Shown in pieces: positions 34,466-46,079 of a stretch of DNA of 64,000 nucleotides (position 1 is its first letter; every line of letters starts with the position of its first letter). The notes beneath the pieces are model-generated. The model was given only the letters and a program-made list of their open reading frames with translations. It was not told the DNA's origin and searched no databases. A program made the position numbers and the translations under genes. Origin of the DNA: Jaapia argillacea MUCL 33604 (lineage: Eukaryota > Basidiomycota > Agaricomycetes > Jaapiales > Jaapiaceae); contig KL197743.1 in the NCBI GenBank assembly GCA_000697665.1, positions 168,315 through 232,314 of the forward strand, given 5' to 3'.

Positions 34466-35383
34466 ATGCACATCTCGACTCCTAAGGACATCCTCTTATT
34501 TCTGGTTGCTCCCAACCTACCGGTTCACGAGCTGGTCATAGTGGGGAGTACATGCCTCTTCACTCATTATATCGCGTGCAGAATTCTTCGACGAAGGCTT
34601 TATTCAGTGTTAAGGCCATTCACGAGAGACATTGGGTGGTTGTTGAGACACTTGAAGACGTGCAATGGGGTAATTTCAGGTTCAGTGGCTTTAGTGTTCC
34701 TATTACATGAGGGCTGACGATTGCCCTGGAAACCCAAAGATCTAGACATCTACATACCTCACAATGCCATCTCTCTCATGATTGTGTGGATGTTTGTGTG
34801 GGAGCACGCAAAAATTGTCGATTGGTTCCCGGCTCGATACTCGTCAAGCTGCGCTATAGTCCTAGAAGTCATCAAACTATACATCCCGTCTACATCATGC
34901 ACTATTGACATCATTGTATCAGCCAGTCAATGTGCAATCAAGCTGATCATGGCATTCTATACGACTCATGTTATGAACTGGATAACTCCAAATGGGTTTT
35001 TCTGTGCGTACCCAAGATTGACACTAGAACGTCGGGCCTTATTCAACCCTTTTGTTACTGCTGAGAAGGGATTGGATGTGTGGACGGTAAAGGCAGTGCG
35101 GAAATACAAGAAAAGAGGCTTTGTTTTCGCCCATCACGTACAGCTGTTGGATTCTCGTATGCATTGTTGTGGCACAGGTTTCAATTGCCCCCACACTGTG
35201 CGATCTCTGCAGGATGCTGGTTGTCTGTTTGTGAGAATGGCGAGGATTAGTGGCAACAATATGGTTAAGAGTGAGAGGTTGGCTTACATGCGATGTGGAT
35301 TGATTTGGATGCTGGGAGGGGATATGTGCTACAGTGACAATAGGGGGTTGAAAGGAGTCATCCACATGGTCAAATACGATTAG
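34466..35383 (+). pseudogene. Nucleotidyltransferase-fold-like protein (paralogue 1), one premature stop
   Basis: Single long frame of 305 codons interrupted only by TGA at 34715-34717. It begins with an F-box-like region (LPVHELVIVGSTCL) and a basic segment. The block ISGSVALVF followed by WKPKDLDIYIP fits the Gly-Ser...Asp-x-Asp signature of the polymerase-beta-type nucleotidyltransferase fold. Farther on it has THVMNW, FFCAYPRLTLERRAL and a Cys/His-rich end (CCGTGFNCPHTVRSL). The stop falls between GS and DLD, so any product would lack the putative catalytic core. Two more degenerate paralogues lie at 41839-42759 and 47963-48670. Assignment to the fold rests on this motif only; the natural substrate is unknown. 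Confidence 0.6.
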
Positions 35384-35674
35384 TCATTGTTACCGTTTTG
35401 GATGACCCACTGTCGCGTTCTATTCTTTGTTCTTGCTATTACATACCATGCTGTTTGTTACTGCTGCTGTTCAGTCGTCCTGATAAACAATCAAACTCTG
35501 CTGCCGTTGGTCCAGACACCATTCCCATTCTGTCGTAGTCTTGATTGGTAAACTGAGAAGCGTCTTCTGTGTGGGTCAGGTCATCCTGGACACAAATATG
35601 GGTCTCATTTCTATGGGCGAGTGAGCTATTTTTGAATTGAGTGTTTTATACCCCACTGACCTACTCGTTTCTGC

Positions 35675-36382
35675 ATGGATACTGTAATGGATGTCGTTCT
35701 GATGGGTGAGTTCTCGCACATCTTCCTTATCATACTGACTCATGTCCTCGTCCAGGCATCTGGTTGGATGTTGACGTTGAGAGGATGAACTATGCCATGA
35801 CAGAGTTCAAACCTGTGAGTATTGTATCACTAGTCCTAGCATGATATGTCTAACCTCACATAGCAATTCCTGTCCTTTGTGAAAGGACGGCTCTATGCAG
35901 TCGGAAGTCCAAGATCTTATACAGTCAATATCCCTTACGACACAGGGACCTTTGCTCCCCGTAGTATGAATCATATCGTCCCTGGCTTGTGGATGGGATT
36001 CAGCAAGATGATGGAGTATCTCAATGATGTTGATGTGTTAGACCTCGCACCTTCTCGGCACACAGTTTCAGGGTTTCCAGGTATGCAGAACTATATATTC
36101 GTCTGATATTCTAATCTGAACCAGTGTACAGGCTTGTATAGCCATACATTCCGCCACGCCTATACATTCATCTTTGATGACACGCCAAGTGCCCTGTTGA
36201 ATCTCCTGGTCCGCCGATTGACTGACTATTGGTCTGATTGGATGGGTAATATCATTGTTGTGAAACATCGTATTGGAAGTGATTGTGTACTCGAGGATAT
36301 CACCGAATATGATGTGCGGCTCGTTGAAGAGCTGTTGATAGGGTATGACACCGTTTGTATCGTTATTGATGGTATACATTGA
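35675..36382 (+). CDS. Hypothetical protein, four exons, intact
   Basis: Exons 35675-35705, 35756-35814, 35864-36080 and 36132-36382 join in frame to a 185-residue protein; introns are 49-51 bp with GTGAGT or GTATGC and CAG or TAG. Blocks such as NHIVPGLWMGFSKMMEYL, SRHTVSGFPGLYSHTFRHA, FDDTPSALLNLLVRRL and GNIIVVKHR have the look of a conserved family that I associate with unnamed basidiomycete proteins. No signal peptide, membrane segment or catalytic motif is evident. It lies directly downstream of the nucleotidyltransferase-like gene on the same strand. All splice phases being right after transition mutation nearby suggests it is still functional or very recently so. Confidence 0.6.
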
Positions 36383-36660
36383 TGCTATTCTTTTAGTTGT
36401 TTGGTTGGAAAGACGTTTGAACCACGATATGTTGCTGTTTAATAACGCCCACGCCCCCCTCTCATGGTCTGGGGTGAAACTGTATTTAACACATGTTTGT
36501 ACGATAGGAGATGAAGGATGCATTTATTTCCCATGCCACAGTTCATACAAGCATACAAGTAGTACTTTGATAAGATGCGCCCATTCCACCACATTTCCAA
36601 GGTCAGATATTGGTATCCACCATATCCTGGTCGGCATCTGAAAAGGTGAGGTGTGTATTT

Positions 36661-37957
36661 TCAACTACACAGGGTGGCATTACAGCACCTGTTGGCTGAA
36701 TGTCGGTGGATGTATCTCCTATGACCTGCAAAAAGAAAGTATAAGTTATTGCAAATGGCATCATATCTGGCAGAACTGACCTTTGAGACCTCTGAATACA
36801 GCACCAATTGTAAGATGTGCGAGAGGGTGAGGTGAACGTAAATGGATGATCTGTGATCTCTCCAGTGTGGGTGGCTCACCACATCCATTGTTACACCAAC
36901 ATCTACAAAATCTCCAACACAAATGACATTAGGGTTGCATCGAACAGATTTGCCATCGCCGAGTTTCTTCCCAATTTGAAGTCGGCCAATGATTCTCCAT
37001 TTGTTGTCGATAGCTGCGGCATTGCCTTCTGTATCCTCTTGTTTGTTAAGGATACTCGGCTTATTGGAGGTATGGTGGGTCACCTAATTATGGCTCATTA
37101 AACTCATATTGGGACAGGCAAAATGTGGCAGCTTACCTTGGAAAATACCTGTCTATGTATATATAGGTTCTTCTGACTGGTGTGCCACAGGTTGGATTGA
37201 ATAGGTGGGTTGAGGGTATCGTGGACCAGACGTTGTATGTGAGTGACAGCTTGTTGGGTTGCATGAGCCACTGTATCAAAGCCATTGTATCCTAGTTTGA
37301 CGAATTGAACAGCTCTCATCGCATGAGTGGGTGATCTGATAAAAATTAGGAGTGTGTGATCAGATAATGGATGATGTGCTTATCCATCCCAGTTTCCGGT
37401 AACATCCAGGTTGATATCCTGCACAAAGCCTTGAATCTGGATAGTTACAGGACGGATGATGGAACCATCATGGTCATTAGTGTGGATGAGGTGGTATATC
37501 CTAGATCGATCAGATGACGTGTCGTTAGGCATTACATGACACCACTCAGACAGCTCTTGCATCATTGTCGGAACTATTTGGTGCCTTTTCAGTGCCTCTG
37601 CAGACTCGCATGTACTATCAAACATGGCGGAATTCCTTGGCAATAGGTCGCGAACTAACTCGCCTTGTCAGACTGTGATTATATGGTTAGTGTCTTATCA
37701 ATGAACATTCGTTTGAGTTGCTCACTTTGGATGAAAGACATGGGTATGAACGGCTGTTGGTCGCTTGGATGGCCTGCACCCTCAATCCCCTTTCCTTTAT
37801 ACTTTCTGCATTTTGTGTTCCACAGTAGAATGTCACCAGTATTTCCTACATCCTGTAATCCAGCAAATCTGACCGTTGACTCATTTATACTTCTCTTCAT
37901 ACTAGAAGCTCTGTCTGCAACCACCACACTGCGTGAAAATGACTGGATTGATCCCAT
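36661..37957 (-). CDS. Hypothetical multi-exon gene, exon limits uncertain
   Basis: Four consecutive coding-like segments on the minus strand: 37957-37679 (DVGNTGDILLWNTKC, HPSDQQPFIPMSF), 37643-37380 (VPTMMQELSEWCHVMPND), 37319-37104 (FVKLGYNGFDTVAHATQQ) and 37083-36661 (IGRLQIGKKLGDG, CNPNVICVGDFVDVGVTMDVV). The spacings fit short introns, but I could not fix every splice site. The last segment's GDFVDVGVTMDVV block followed by a His/Arg-rich stretch and IYVHLTLSHILQLVLYSEV recalls the C-terminal GDLVLTEVKVK/WRAYFELQS pattern of the proteins at 38165 and 44847, so it may be a distant member. Function unknown. Confidence 0.4.
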
Positions 37958-38164
37958 GGATAACTGTGCATGCCATGCATCTGACCATCACATATGTTGG
38001 GAAGCCACGAGGTATGCTGTGATTCTCAATGTGGTAGGAAGTTGACCATGCTGACTCCTTGTTTGTGTCACCTGTGCTATTATGACAGTATATAGCTAGT
38101 CAGTATTTTCTGACCAATATAGGCTCCATTTGACCAATTCCTCGCTAAGGCTGTCTTGCCTACA

Positions 38165-39092
38165 ATGTCCTCAATGAGTTTCGTGTATGACTCCAGCATT
38201 GACGAAGATAGTTCAGTAAGTAGGTAACCTGTTTGCTCACTGTGATGCTGATCATTGTCGTCATAGGATACAGCCTGCAGATATGTTCTCATTGAGGATT
38301 CCGCTTGTTTGGTGGATTGTGATCCTGTCACCCTCAAGTATGGTGTTTCAATCTAAAACTCTTCGATATGCTGATATGTGGTCATTGTAGGACATTGCAG
38401 TGCTTGTCATCAATATGTGCATCTTCAGAATGAATTTACTCGCTTTTCAACTTACCCCCAACGTCTCAATGGGGCTACCCGCTATGCGAAGAGTTCCTGT
38501 GTGGTTTCACCACCAGTGCCCCTGTCTGTGTTGTAATCTTGGGTGCCATTCGAAGAGTTAGTACTTGGATCGATCGGGGTACCCTAACTGTGTCTGTTCA
38601 TCTGATTGTCAGTGGTTTGTCTTCTTTGGCCAGGGAGACTTTGAGGACTCGATCTTGTCCGAACCTAGGTCCACCAATTCACAGTGATGATATAATGTCG
38701 CTGATTGTATTCTAGATCATCTCGAGGATGCTTGGGGACATATTCATGCCGTCTGATATCAAATAAATGTTTGCTCTTTTCTATGGCCTTATCGACCGCA
38801 TCGCTGACATCCTCGTTCTCAGGCATTGCCATTTCACAACTTGTTCGATGCTCGTGGATTGACAGATCCTGGCAGTCACATGGTGCCTTATGATGTTCGA
38901 GCCCTCAGGGAGAATGATGTAGTCATGCTTTCAGTCAGGGTTCAGCAAGAAAATCAGTTGTGTGGGCACCGGTCATCTACCCAGCCATGGTTGTCCTGGA
39001 GAGCATACTTCTATCTAGATGGGTTAGCCCTAATGACTAGATCTCCCAGTTGCGATCCTTTTTGTAGGTCGCTTTTTACAGGTACCATATAG
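38165..39092 (+). pseudogene. Uncharacterised family, diverged copy of the gene at 44847
   Basis: Exons 38165-38215, 38267-38337, 38391 to about 38660 and 38822 to about 39092, plus a likely small exon near 38714-38748. It lines up with the intact gene at 44847: LFNLPPTSQWG against INQLPLFATWG, CGFTTSAPVCVVILGAIRRV against CADFTNDTLIFWIIGTISRI, ENDVVMLSVRVQ against IGDLVLTEVKVK, and LSWRAYFYLDGL against EWWRAYFELQSV. One in-frame TGA (38431-38433) lies before the conserved YSLFNLPP block, compatible with CGA to TGA. Neighbour genes on both sides are of equally unknown function. I know no biochemical role for this family. Confidence 0.6.
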
Positions 39093-39235
39093 TGTTCATT
39101 TAGGGCATTAATGCTTGGACTCCACATTGACCCTTTGTATGACTCATCGCCTGACTCATGAAAATGCTATTTAATCGCCTAGTTGGAACAGTGCCAGGCC
39201 AGTAGCATCTTACGCCAAATAGGTCCTTCGTGTTC

Positions 39236-40024
39236 ATGGAGCCAGAATTTGTTGGAGATAATATCATTCCAAGTTCGCTGGACATTCTCTGTTTCTTGAT
39301 GGAATGTGCCTCTACCAGTATGGATATGGGCATCGAGCAGATCCGTGGAGTTATAAAGGAAGCTCATCCTAATTGGTGTGTGAGCGTGAAGGTGAGTCTA
39401 CCAAACACATATTAATCGATATTGCTGACTGATGATGGCTGATTTTCTCAGAGACTGCATTCAATCCGTTCAGAATCCCCTTTTATATTCAATCAATGCA
39501 TATCGAACACCCCTGTCCTTGAATGTCCTCACAGAATGCAGCATCAATATGTGATTGTATCTTCAGCTGGAATAACAAGCCCTTGGTCGCCGAGGGACAG
39601 ATTGTATGGATGCCTCAGTTCTTGGGAATATACGTCCAACAAGGATGGCGATATGAGAATTGAAGTGATTTCAGAATTATTGGGAATAGATCGAGCAGTG
39701 GAGGTTGCCAGATTTTATGACAGGTGTCCAACATACCGGTCATGTTATTACCATGCATATGGCGCCATCTGCTCAGATGGAGATGGTGATACACAGTTGA
39801 ATGAAGTGATGAACTCAGTTCGATCTCGGCGGGTGGACGATATTGTGGGAGGTGTCTTGGTGGTAACAAACAGACCCATGGACACTGGGCAGGAAGTACT
39901 GCCAAATGTGGATGCGGAGGAGTTGGGGAAGACTTTATGGTGGTATCATCAGGCAGGACTTGATCACTCTGAGGTGTTCGGATGTAGAGAGTTGGAAAGA
40001 TTCATGATCAATCTGTATTTGTAG
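39236..40024 (+). CDS. Hypothetical protein, two exons, intact
   Basis: Exon 1 39236-39391 and exon 2 39452-40024 join in frame across a 60-bp GTGAGT...CAG intron, giving 242 residues. The start is the first Met of the frame; an upstream exon ending near 39214 is possible. Blocks include MEPEFVGDNIIPSSLDILC, GIEQIRGVIKEAHPNW, YVIVSSAGITSPWSPRDR and a C-terminal GVLVVTNRPMD...DAEELGKTLWWYHQAGLDHSEVFGCRELERFM read in two parts. No membrane segment or known motif is seen. Confidence 0.55.
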
Positions 40025-40289
40025 GGTGGGTGTTTGTCATCGATGTACCTATCTTGTATTCTGATCAACTCTAATATTGTATAACTTATACACTGACTAT
40101 AATGTCATCATAGGGACATTGAGATGTGGTTTGAGGCTAGTTCGCAATGTGTTGAGTGATTGTTGAGGTGTGATGCAGTGTACAAGTATCACAATATTCA
40201 ATGGATGGGTGGATTAGAAGCTATTTTCTATCACACACCTGGATCAATATCAGTCCACTGATATATACTCAAGTCACAATCATGCACCA

Positions 40290-40806
40290 TCATAGCAATT
40301 TGTCAATCAGGGCCGCATCTTTCCTAGCAATCCAAACTGGGGAACTTGTGGGGCCCCTCTCATGTTTGATAGCAAGCACACTTCCTAAGAATACATGTTG
40401 GTGATCCACCATGCCGGTCACCAGTTCATTGACTGGTCTATCTGGCCTTGAGTCATATATGAATGTGATGCTTGATTGTAGTACATGAAGATAGGATGGG
40501 GGGAGAAAAGCGACAGTGTATCGTCCTACAGATAGGTCGACCACGTTGGTGCTAGGGTCGATGGTGGAAATCCACATGTGGGATGCCAGGTCATCGATGG
40601 TGAATGGAAACTCGGTTCTGATGTCGAATGGGATGTTGGCAACAGATCTCGTGTCACATTTTGCTCTGTAGTAGAGTCCAGTTACCCACTGTGGGTATCT
40701 CTATAGAGAGATATCAGTTTCGGTCTGTCAGTTACAACAGGAGGCACACTTACTGGACCTGGGGAAATTGATACACTACTTGTTGTGTCTTTAGTTGCCA
40801 TATGTT
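40290..40806 (-). CDS. Hypothetical protein, probably two exons
   Basis: The main segment (about 40695-40290) reads RYPQWVTGLYYRAKCD, then a conserved-looking body SHMWISTIDPSTNVVDLSVGR, DDRPVNE-like SRPDRPVNELVTGMVDHQ and HVFLGSVLAIKHERG to a TAA. A short Met exon (ATGGCAACTAAAG..., 40801 downward) with GTAAGT donor lies just upstream, but its phase does not match the body with the obvious CTATAG acceptor, so the model has either a missed splice site or a frameshift. Function unknown. Confidence 0.4.
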
Positions 40807-40849
40807 ATGCTTTAATGGGTGATTTCCCAAGCAGTTCAGTAAATGGTGG

Positions 40850-41838
40850 TAGAGTGGGATGGCAAGCAGGGGAAGGATGTGATATGGAGGTGTGACATAG
40901 TGGCGTCGCTGTTATGTGTGACATCAAGTGACATTGCCCTATTTGATATGATGACTATGACGTGGGTGTGAGCCCTTCTAAACCCTAACCTGTTATCACG
41001 TCAACCTGCCCTGGTAACCCTGGATATTACTTTGATCTCGACGCCACTGTCGGTTTGTCAACAACTTGCTAGTCTTGGGGGTGTATATTGGTTGTTATCT
41101 GGTGCATCAGCATATCTCTGACCCCCAATTCAGTCAATGGCTTTGTCTTCCTGAATCTAAGTGGCATCTTCTCAACCAGTTCCAGGCCTGACTATGATCT
41201 ACTCCGCTGGTACTTCCTGGAACATTGGTTAGAAACAGATGCTGTGATGCACGGCGTTGTAGTCATCTGACTTGCAGATGTTGCGATTCAAAGTGGGTGA
41301 TGAATCGTCCATTGTTTTTGCAATAACTTGCCAGCAGCTCGTTCAGGGCACCAATCCACAGTGTCGTGTGCTTGATTCTTTTCGGATGGTATTACAGCTA
41401 CCCAAACAGTGGAGGATGGGATCAAATTTCTGGAGCTGAGGCCATACTGTCCGCCCTCAATCATGCGACATAGTGATGCTCAGGGACAGTTATCTTTCAG
41501 GTCTATACTATTCGTAGTATTGGGGCTGATGGGATAACTTACATCATATCTCCTTCCGTTGCTAGGTTGCCTTACTTCCTTCCCTTCAATTGGAAAAGTC
41601 TGATACTGTAGACGGTGAGTGATATGGTGTATGACTATCCAAGGCCATGGATTTAGATTGTTTCATCACGTTCTAGTTGTTTCAATTGATACTAGCCAAG
41701 TATGTCGAAATGCTTGGATTGCATGCTGGATTGAAAGTTGGCCTGTTGAACAGCTGATGACTTGATTCTCCAGTCATATAGCAGCATGCACTTGATATTG
41801 CAAGGTTAGTGAACCCTTCGCAAGAGACTACGGTGACC
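40850..41838. other. Spacer, no supported gene
   Basis: A telomere-like CCCTAACC word (40984) is isolated and not repeated. A 60-codon frame near 41088 shows protein-like residues (SLTPNSVNGFVFLNLSGIF) and could be an orphan exon. Nothing else is supported. Confidence 0.35.
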
Positions 41839-42759
41839 ATGGACAAGCTCATCACATCGTTCTTTGGGCCCGTCAGTAGGGTGCCTGGTATCCGCCATTT
41901 ACATGACAGGAGACATAGAGGTAAGTGTTGTCCATGGTGGTTGTGATTTGCATAGGCTAACTATTTGTTTACAGACCGTCCTCATCGGCTGTGGAGTGTC
42001 CCAGAGATGATACTCATGATTTTGGAATATCTTCCCACCAGTTCTCTTCAGGCATTTGTGCAATGTGACTCAATCGGACATGCCATTGCCAGTAAAATCC
42101 ATGGTCGTCGACTCTTAACCCTACTCGGCACAATTGTTGGGGCGCATGTTCCTGCCGTTCATGCTGCCATGGTCGACTCAGGAGCTGTCATATCAGGGCC
42201 ATCAGCACTATGGCTCTGTCGTGTTCCTTGCCCTTGGTTCCCAAAGGAGTTGGCATTCGTGGTTCCCTGCAACCAAATGGTGTCATTATTGGATCTATTT
42301 GATCATATGGACATCCCTCGTGTTATTGAAGGAGTTGAGGTTCCCCGAGGATCAAGTTCTATCACAGTTTTCAATCACTGCGAATACACCATATCCATGA
42401 TTGAAAGCTCTATGACATCCATCCTTTTTCCAATCGTTAATATGCCAACTACCATGACTATGAATGTTGCCTCTATGCACGAGTTGGTGTGCTTTTATCC
42501 GCGGTTGACGTTTTCGGATCAAGCTATACGCACTTCTGCGTTTGTTATTACTGATGAACAAACTTGGCTTCATGGTCGATGTGGAGTTGATTTACTTTCC
42601 AGGACTCAATGGCTGTCTGGGCTGTGTGGGACGTCTTGCCCAGCGATGTGGAGGCAGATTGATGGGTTGAAGGGTTGTTTTGGAATATGCTGGGGCATCA
42701 CAGCAGATAGTTGCTATAGGTTGCGTGATTTGGCATTTGATTCGTCAATCATGTGGTGA
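41839..42759 (+). CDS. F-box-like/nucleotidyltransferase-fold-like protein (paralogue 2), intact but motif-degenerate
   Basis: Exon 1 41839-41920 and exon 2 41975-42759 join in frame over a 54-bp GTAAGT...CAG intron: 288 residues, no lesion. Residues about 28-70 resemble an F-box (SVPEMILMILEYLPTSSLQAF). At the place where paralogue 1 has GS and DLD, this protein reads ISGPSALWL and PKELAFVVP, so the putative metal-binding Asp pair is gone. The later FYPRLTFSDQAIR block matches AYPRLTLERRAL of paralogue 1, and the Cys-rich C-terminus (CGTSCPAMWRQIDGLKGC) is also shared. If the fold assignment holds, this is a pseudoenzyme that stays open while the canonical copy is stopped. Confidence 0.6.
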
Positions 42760-44846
42760 ATGGACTCTACATGTGGCAATCGTCATTGTGCGTTGTCAGA
42801 GGAGGCCTGGATGGCGGATTCTGATGAATCCAATGATTCTGACGAGTAGGCCATGATGTCCACATACTTTGGTGAGTGGCTCTTGGAATACATGTCGGCA
42901 AAGTGACTGACTCAGAATTGTTTGTATACAGGTTTTTGAATCAGAATCTGTCAGGATATCACTTGGTCATATCCGATGTCTAGGTCGTTCTTTGGAGGTG
43001 GTTTCTTTGTCTTGGTATGGTTTATTTATTCAGAAATCCGTCGATCAAAATCCAATTTCTTGAAGCTTATCCTGTTTGTAAACGCACCTCAATTTTGGAT
43101 GCATATGTAGGGTATTCCTGTCGTTGTTGTACATCAATGTATGCTTATTGTGAGTAGTGTATTTGTTGTGTAAGTGTATGGATCATGGTGTGGCTATTGT
43201 TCTCACTCGTGTATCAGAGATGTAGTTGTGTGATGGTTATAAATTTGATGCAGTGTCATTTGAAACAAATGTATGAAACCCGTCGAGAGCATCATATTGT
43301 GAAGGTGGCACTGTAAATATAGATGTAGTGGTCCTGAGTAACAGACAGAAAATATTTAAATTAAATCAGATGCAAGGAGGGGGGAGACAGACATGGCAAA
43401 ACATGTCATATAATTCTCTCAGTTCAAAGGTAGAGCCTTCCTCTTTGTGGGGTTGCGGGTATCCTCAATACCACCCCGAAACTCATGAAAATCAAGGGAA
43501 AAAATTCAAATCCCCTTGTAGGAGGTATGTGCATGTCACAGAACAGGAATAGTTTGCTCAGAAATTGGGGTACAAGATGATGGGGTAATGGGATACATGG
43601 TAGAGTACATGCACTAAGATACAGACCTGGCTTTGGGACGAAAACCAGGGAACCTCAAAATTCTCTTAGGCGGCAGATTCCCACCCAACCAAGTCAGTCC
43701 AATCACTAGCAGGACATACTATTGGCTCCACAGCTATCCAGATCAAGACTGAGAGGAGAATGAGACACAATAAACACTCACATTACGAAGAAAAGTCACC
43801 CCAATGTTTCGCTCGGGATTGCTGTCCCCAGTGGGATATCAGCATTTTCAAGGCCAAAAAAACTCGCTGCCAGGAATTCTCATTCTTGAGAGCTTTCGAG
43901 ATATGCTTGTTTAGATTGAGGGCCAAGAACGAAGTCGCTTCTTCGATGAGACTTGGTGAATGAGGTCAAATCACGATTTATACCTTGTGGCTTTGCCTAG
44001 CATAGGGAACAGCAAATTTCAGACATTACAAGAGGTATTGAAGGGAAAGGACACCATTATATCGGCCATACACAGAACACGAGAGGTGGGTAGAGTGTCG
44101 CCAGTTGAAAGTTGGTGAGGCACTGGATGTTGGGAGACAGCAGTGAATAAAAATCGAAAACCCGACATGTTGTTAGATAGTGAGGTTACTGACGAGGGCA
44201 TAGCACCCAGCAAAGAAACAGGAGACATCCGGTACCCAGATAAGAGGTAAAGACAAATGGGAGGCAAATTGTGCCAACAGCCACAGCAGCCACGTGTGAT
44301 GTAATCTTGTTTGGCTTTACTCAGTCTGCACCCCAAACGCAGCATATCCCAGAGAAAAAAGTTATATCGCCAATGCACTATGCCTGTATTGAGTTTGCCA
44401 GGTGTTGGCTCCATGCATTCACACTAGAGGATTACTACTGCACGGATCAGTGCTGTTGTCATACGCCATTACCATTGAGCGGAGTTCCATCTGAGAATGA
44501 ATTTAGTCATGCCACAGTCCAATCGAAACACACTGTCCACATTGGGACCGTTGATGGCACCTTGTCCACTCATTCCTCTCGTCTCTCTCTCTCCACTGCA
44601 GCATTATGCTTTGGTTGATGGAATACAAGCATGGTCATGTGTCAGTGGTTGTGCACTGCTAGTATGGCTGCTACTCTAGTCATTCTTCGATCTGCAATCA
44701 CTTCTCTGCTGTTGCTGAGTCCCGCAGTCATAATTGACTCGAAATGATTCTGTCCAACAGACTTGTATAAAGTCAAGCAGTTTGCAGGTATTACTACATC
44801 CTTCCTCCTCTCCTCTCCATTTCTTCTTTTTCTGTCATCTGCAACA
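42760..44846. other. Long spacer, no supported gene
   Basis: About 2 kb with low CpG and many TG/CA dinucleotides. Frames of 60-131 codons occur on both strands but share no motif with the neighbouring families and show no consistent splice sites. The 3' part (44780-44846) is pyrimidine-rich and is the likely promoter of the next gene. Confidence 0.4.
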
Positions 44847-46078
44847 ATGCCACCCAAGCGAAGACTTGCTGATATTGTTTCGACCACGCCTGATAAACGA
44901 CCAAGGTCTGTTCATTTCACGATTGTCCAATGTAATGTGCTGACATTTTCCTTGCAGACTCGACGACTCCTCTGACTGGATTCAAGAAGCTGTTCTGGTT
45001 GAGTATTCGTAAGTTTTCCACATATATATTTGAGTTTGTCTGCTGATTTTGCTTTGTTATAGCTCTGATGCCAGCATGTTGCTGCAGGATGTTGGTGAAA
45101 CCACTCAAGCAACAGAGGTAGTTACGGAAGATGTAAAGGTGAGTCCAGCGTCCGATGCACTTCATCAACCTTAGTTCGGGCTGACAGTGATTGTTTAAAT
45201 AGATAGTGCTGCTTCCTGAAGGACAACATTTCAGTTCTGTCATTCAAGAGTGAGCATATTCTGATTAGTGTTGTGGTCGATATGCTGACTGTTGTCATCA
45301 ACAGCCGAATCACCAAATCTGTGTCTTTGACTTGGCCTGACATCCACACATATTCAATCAATCAACTACCATTGTTTGCGACATGGGGTACCCATATGCC
45401 ATCAATCCGAAAGGATTTATCATCATATCTTTGTGCAGACTTCACTAATGACACACTCATCTTTTGGATCATTGGAACTATCAGTAGAATCTGGTTCTTC
45501 AATCGGGAGGGTCCAGCTCCTCATGTTTCGATATCAATTGTTCCTTGTGTAGCTGACGCATCCAAGATGGCTAAGGATCAACTGCGGGTGTTGTCTCGTC
45601 CCAAGAACTGTGAGTATTGTTGTGCTCTGTGTATTATGTGACTGTATGCTGATTCATATGTCTTGTCAGTATTCATCGACAATGTTCCAGGAGAACTGCA
45701 GGCTAGTCGTTCATCACCAAATGAATACACCGGATTCGATCGAGTATGTTATTCCACCATCCATAACTCCCATCACATTCTAACTTGTTTATTTAGGATC
45801 ATTGGTTTGAGGCTGTCTATGATGCTCGCACAGCGTTCACCAAGAAAGGCGCAATGGAACCGTATAGCCCCAAGAAGTTAGACATTGGTGACCTCGTCCT
45901 CACTGAAGTCAAAGTCAAACGTTTCAAGCCCAGGCCAACAGATGGTAGTTTGGTTATACAGCTGGGTTGGGAGTGGTGGAGGGCATACTTTGAGTTGCAG
46001 AGTGTCTCCATCATCGCAAATTTGAGACTGGAGACGATTGAAGAGACTGATGGTCCATCTTTCATGGAAACAATTTGA
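44847..46078 (+). CDS. Uncharacterised basidiomycete-type protein, seven exons, intact
   Basis: Exons 44847-44905, 44958-45008, 45063-45138, 45203-45249, 45305-45609, 45670-45743 and 45797-46078 sum to 894 bases in a single frame (297 residues); all six introns are 52-64 bp with GT-AG ends. The start codon follows a C/T-rich leader. The N-terminus is short and basic (MPPKRRLADIV, then DKRPRLDD), possibly nuclear-targeting. The core has WPDIHTYSINQLPLFATWG, CADFTNDTLIFWIIGTISRIWFF and, near the C-terminus, DHWFEAVYDARTAF, KKLDIGDLVLTEVKVKRF and WEWWRAYFELQSV. I recognise the pattern from unnamed, highly expanded basidiomycete proteins but know no function. The complete frame across six introns argues for recent activity. 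Confidence 0.7.
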
Positions 46079-46079
46079 T

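Noticed and set aside
38080-38337. Minus-strand 85-codon frame
   Set aside because: It overlaps well-supported plus-strand exons of the family copy starting at 38165.
40980-40995. CCCTAACC as a telomere repeat
   Set aside because: A single copy of the word, not repeated in tandem, is expected by chance.
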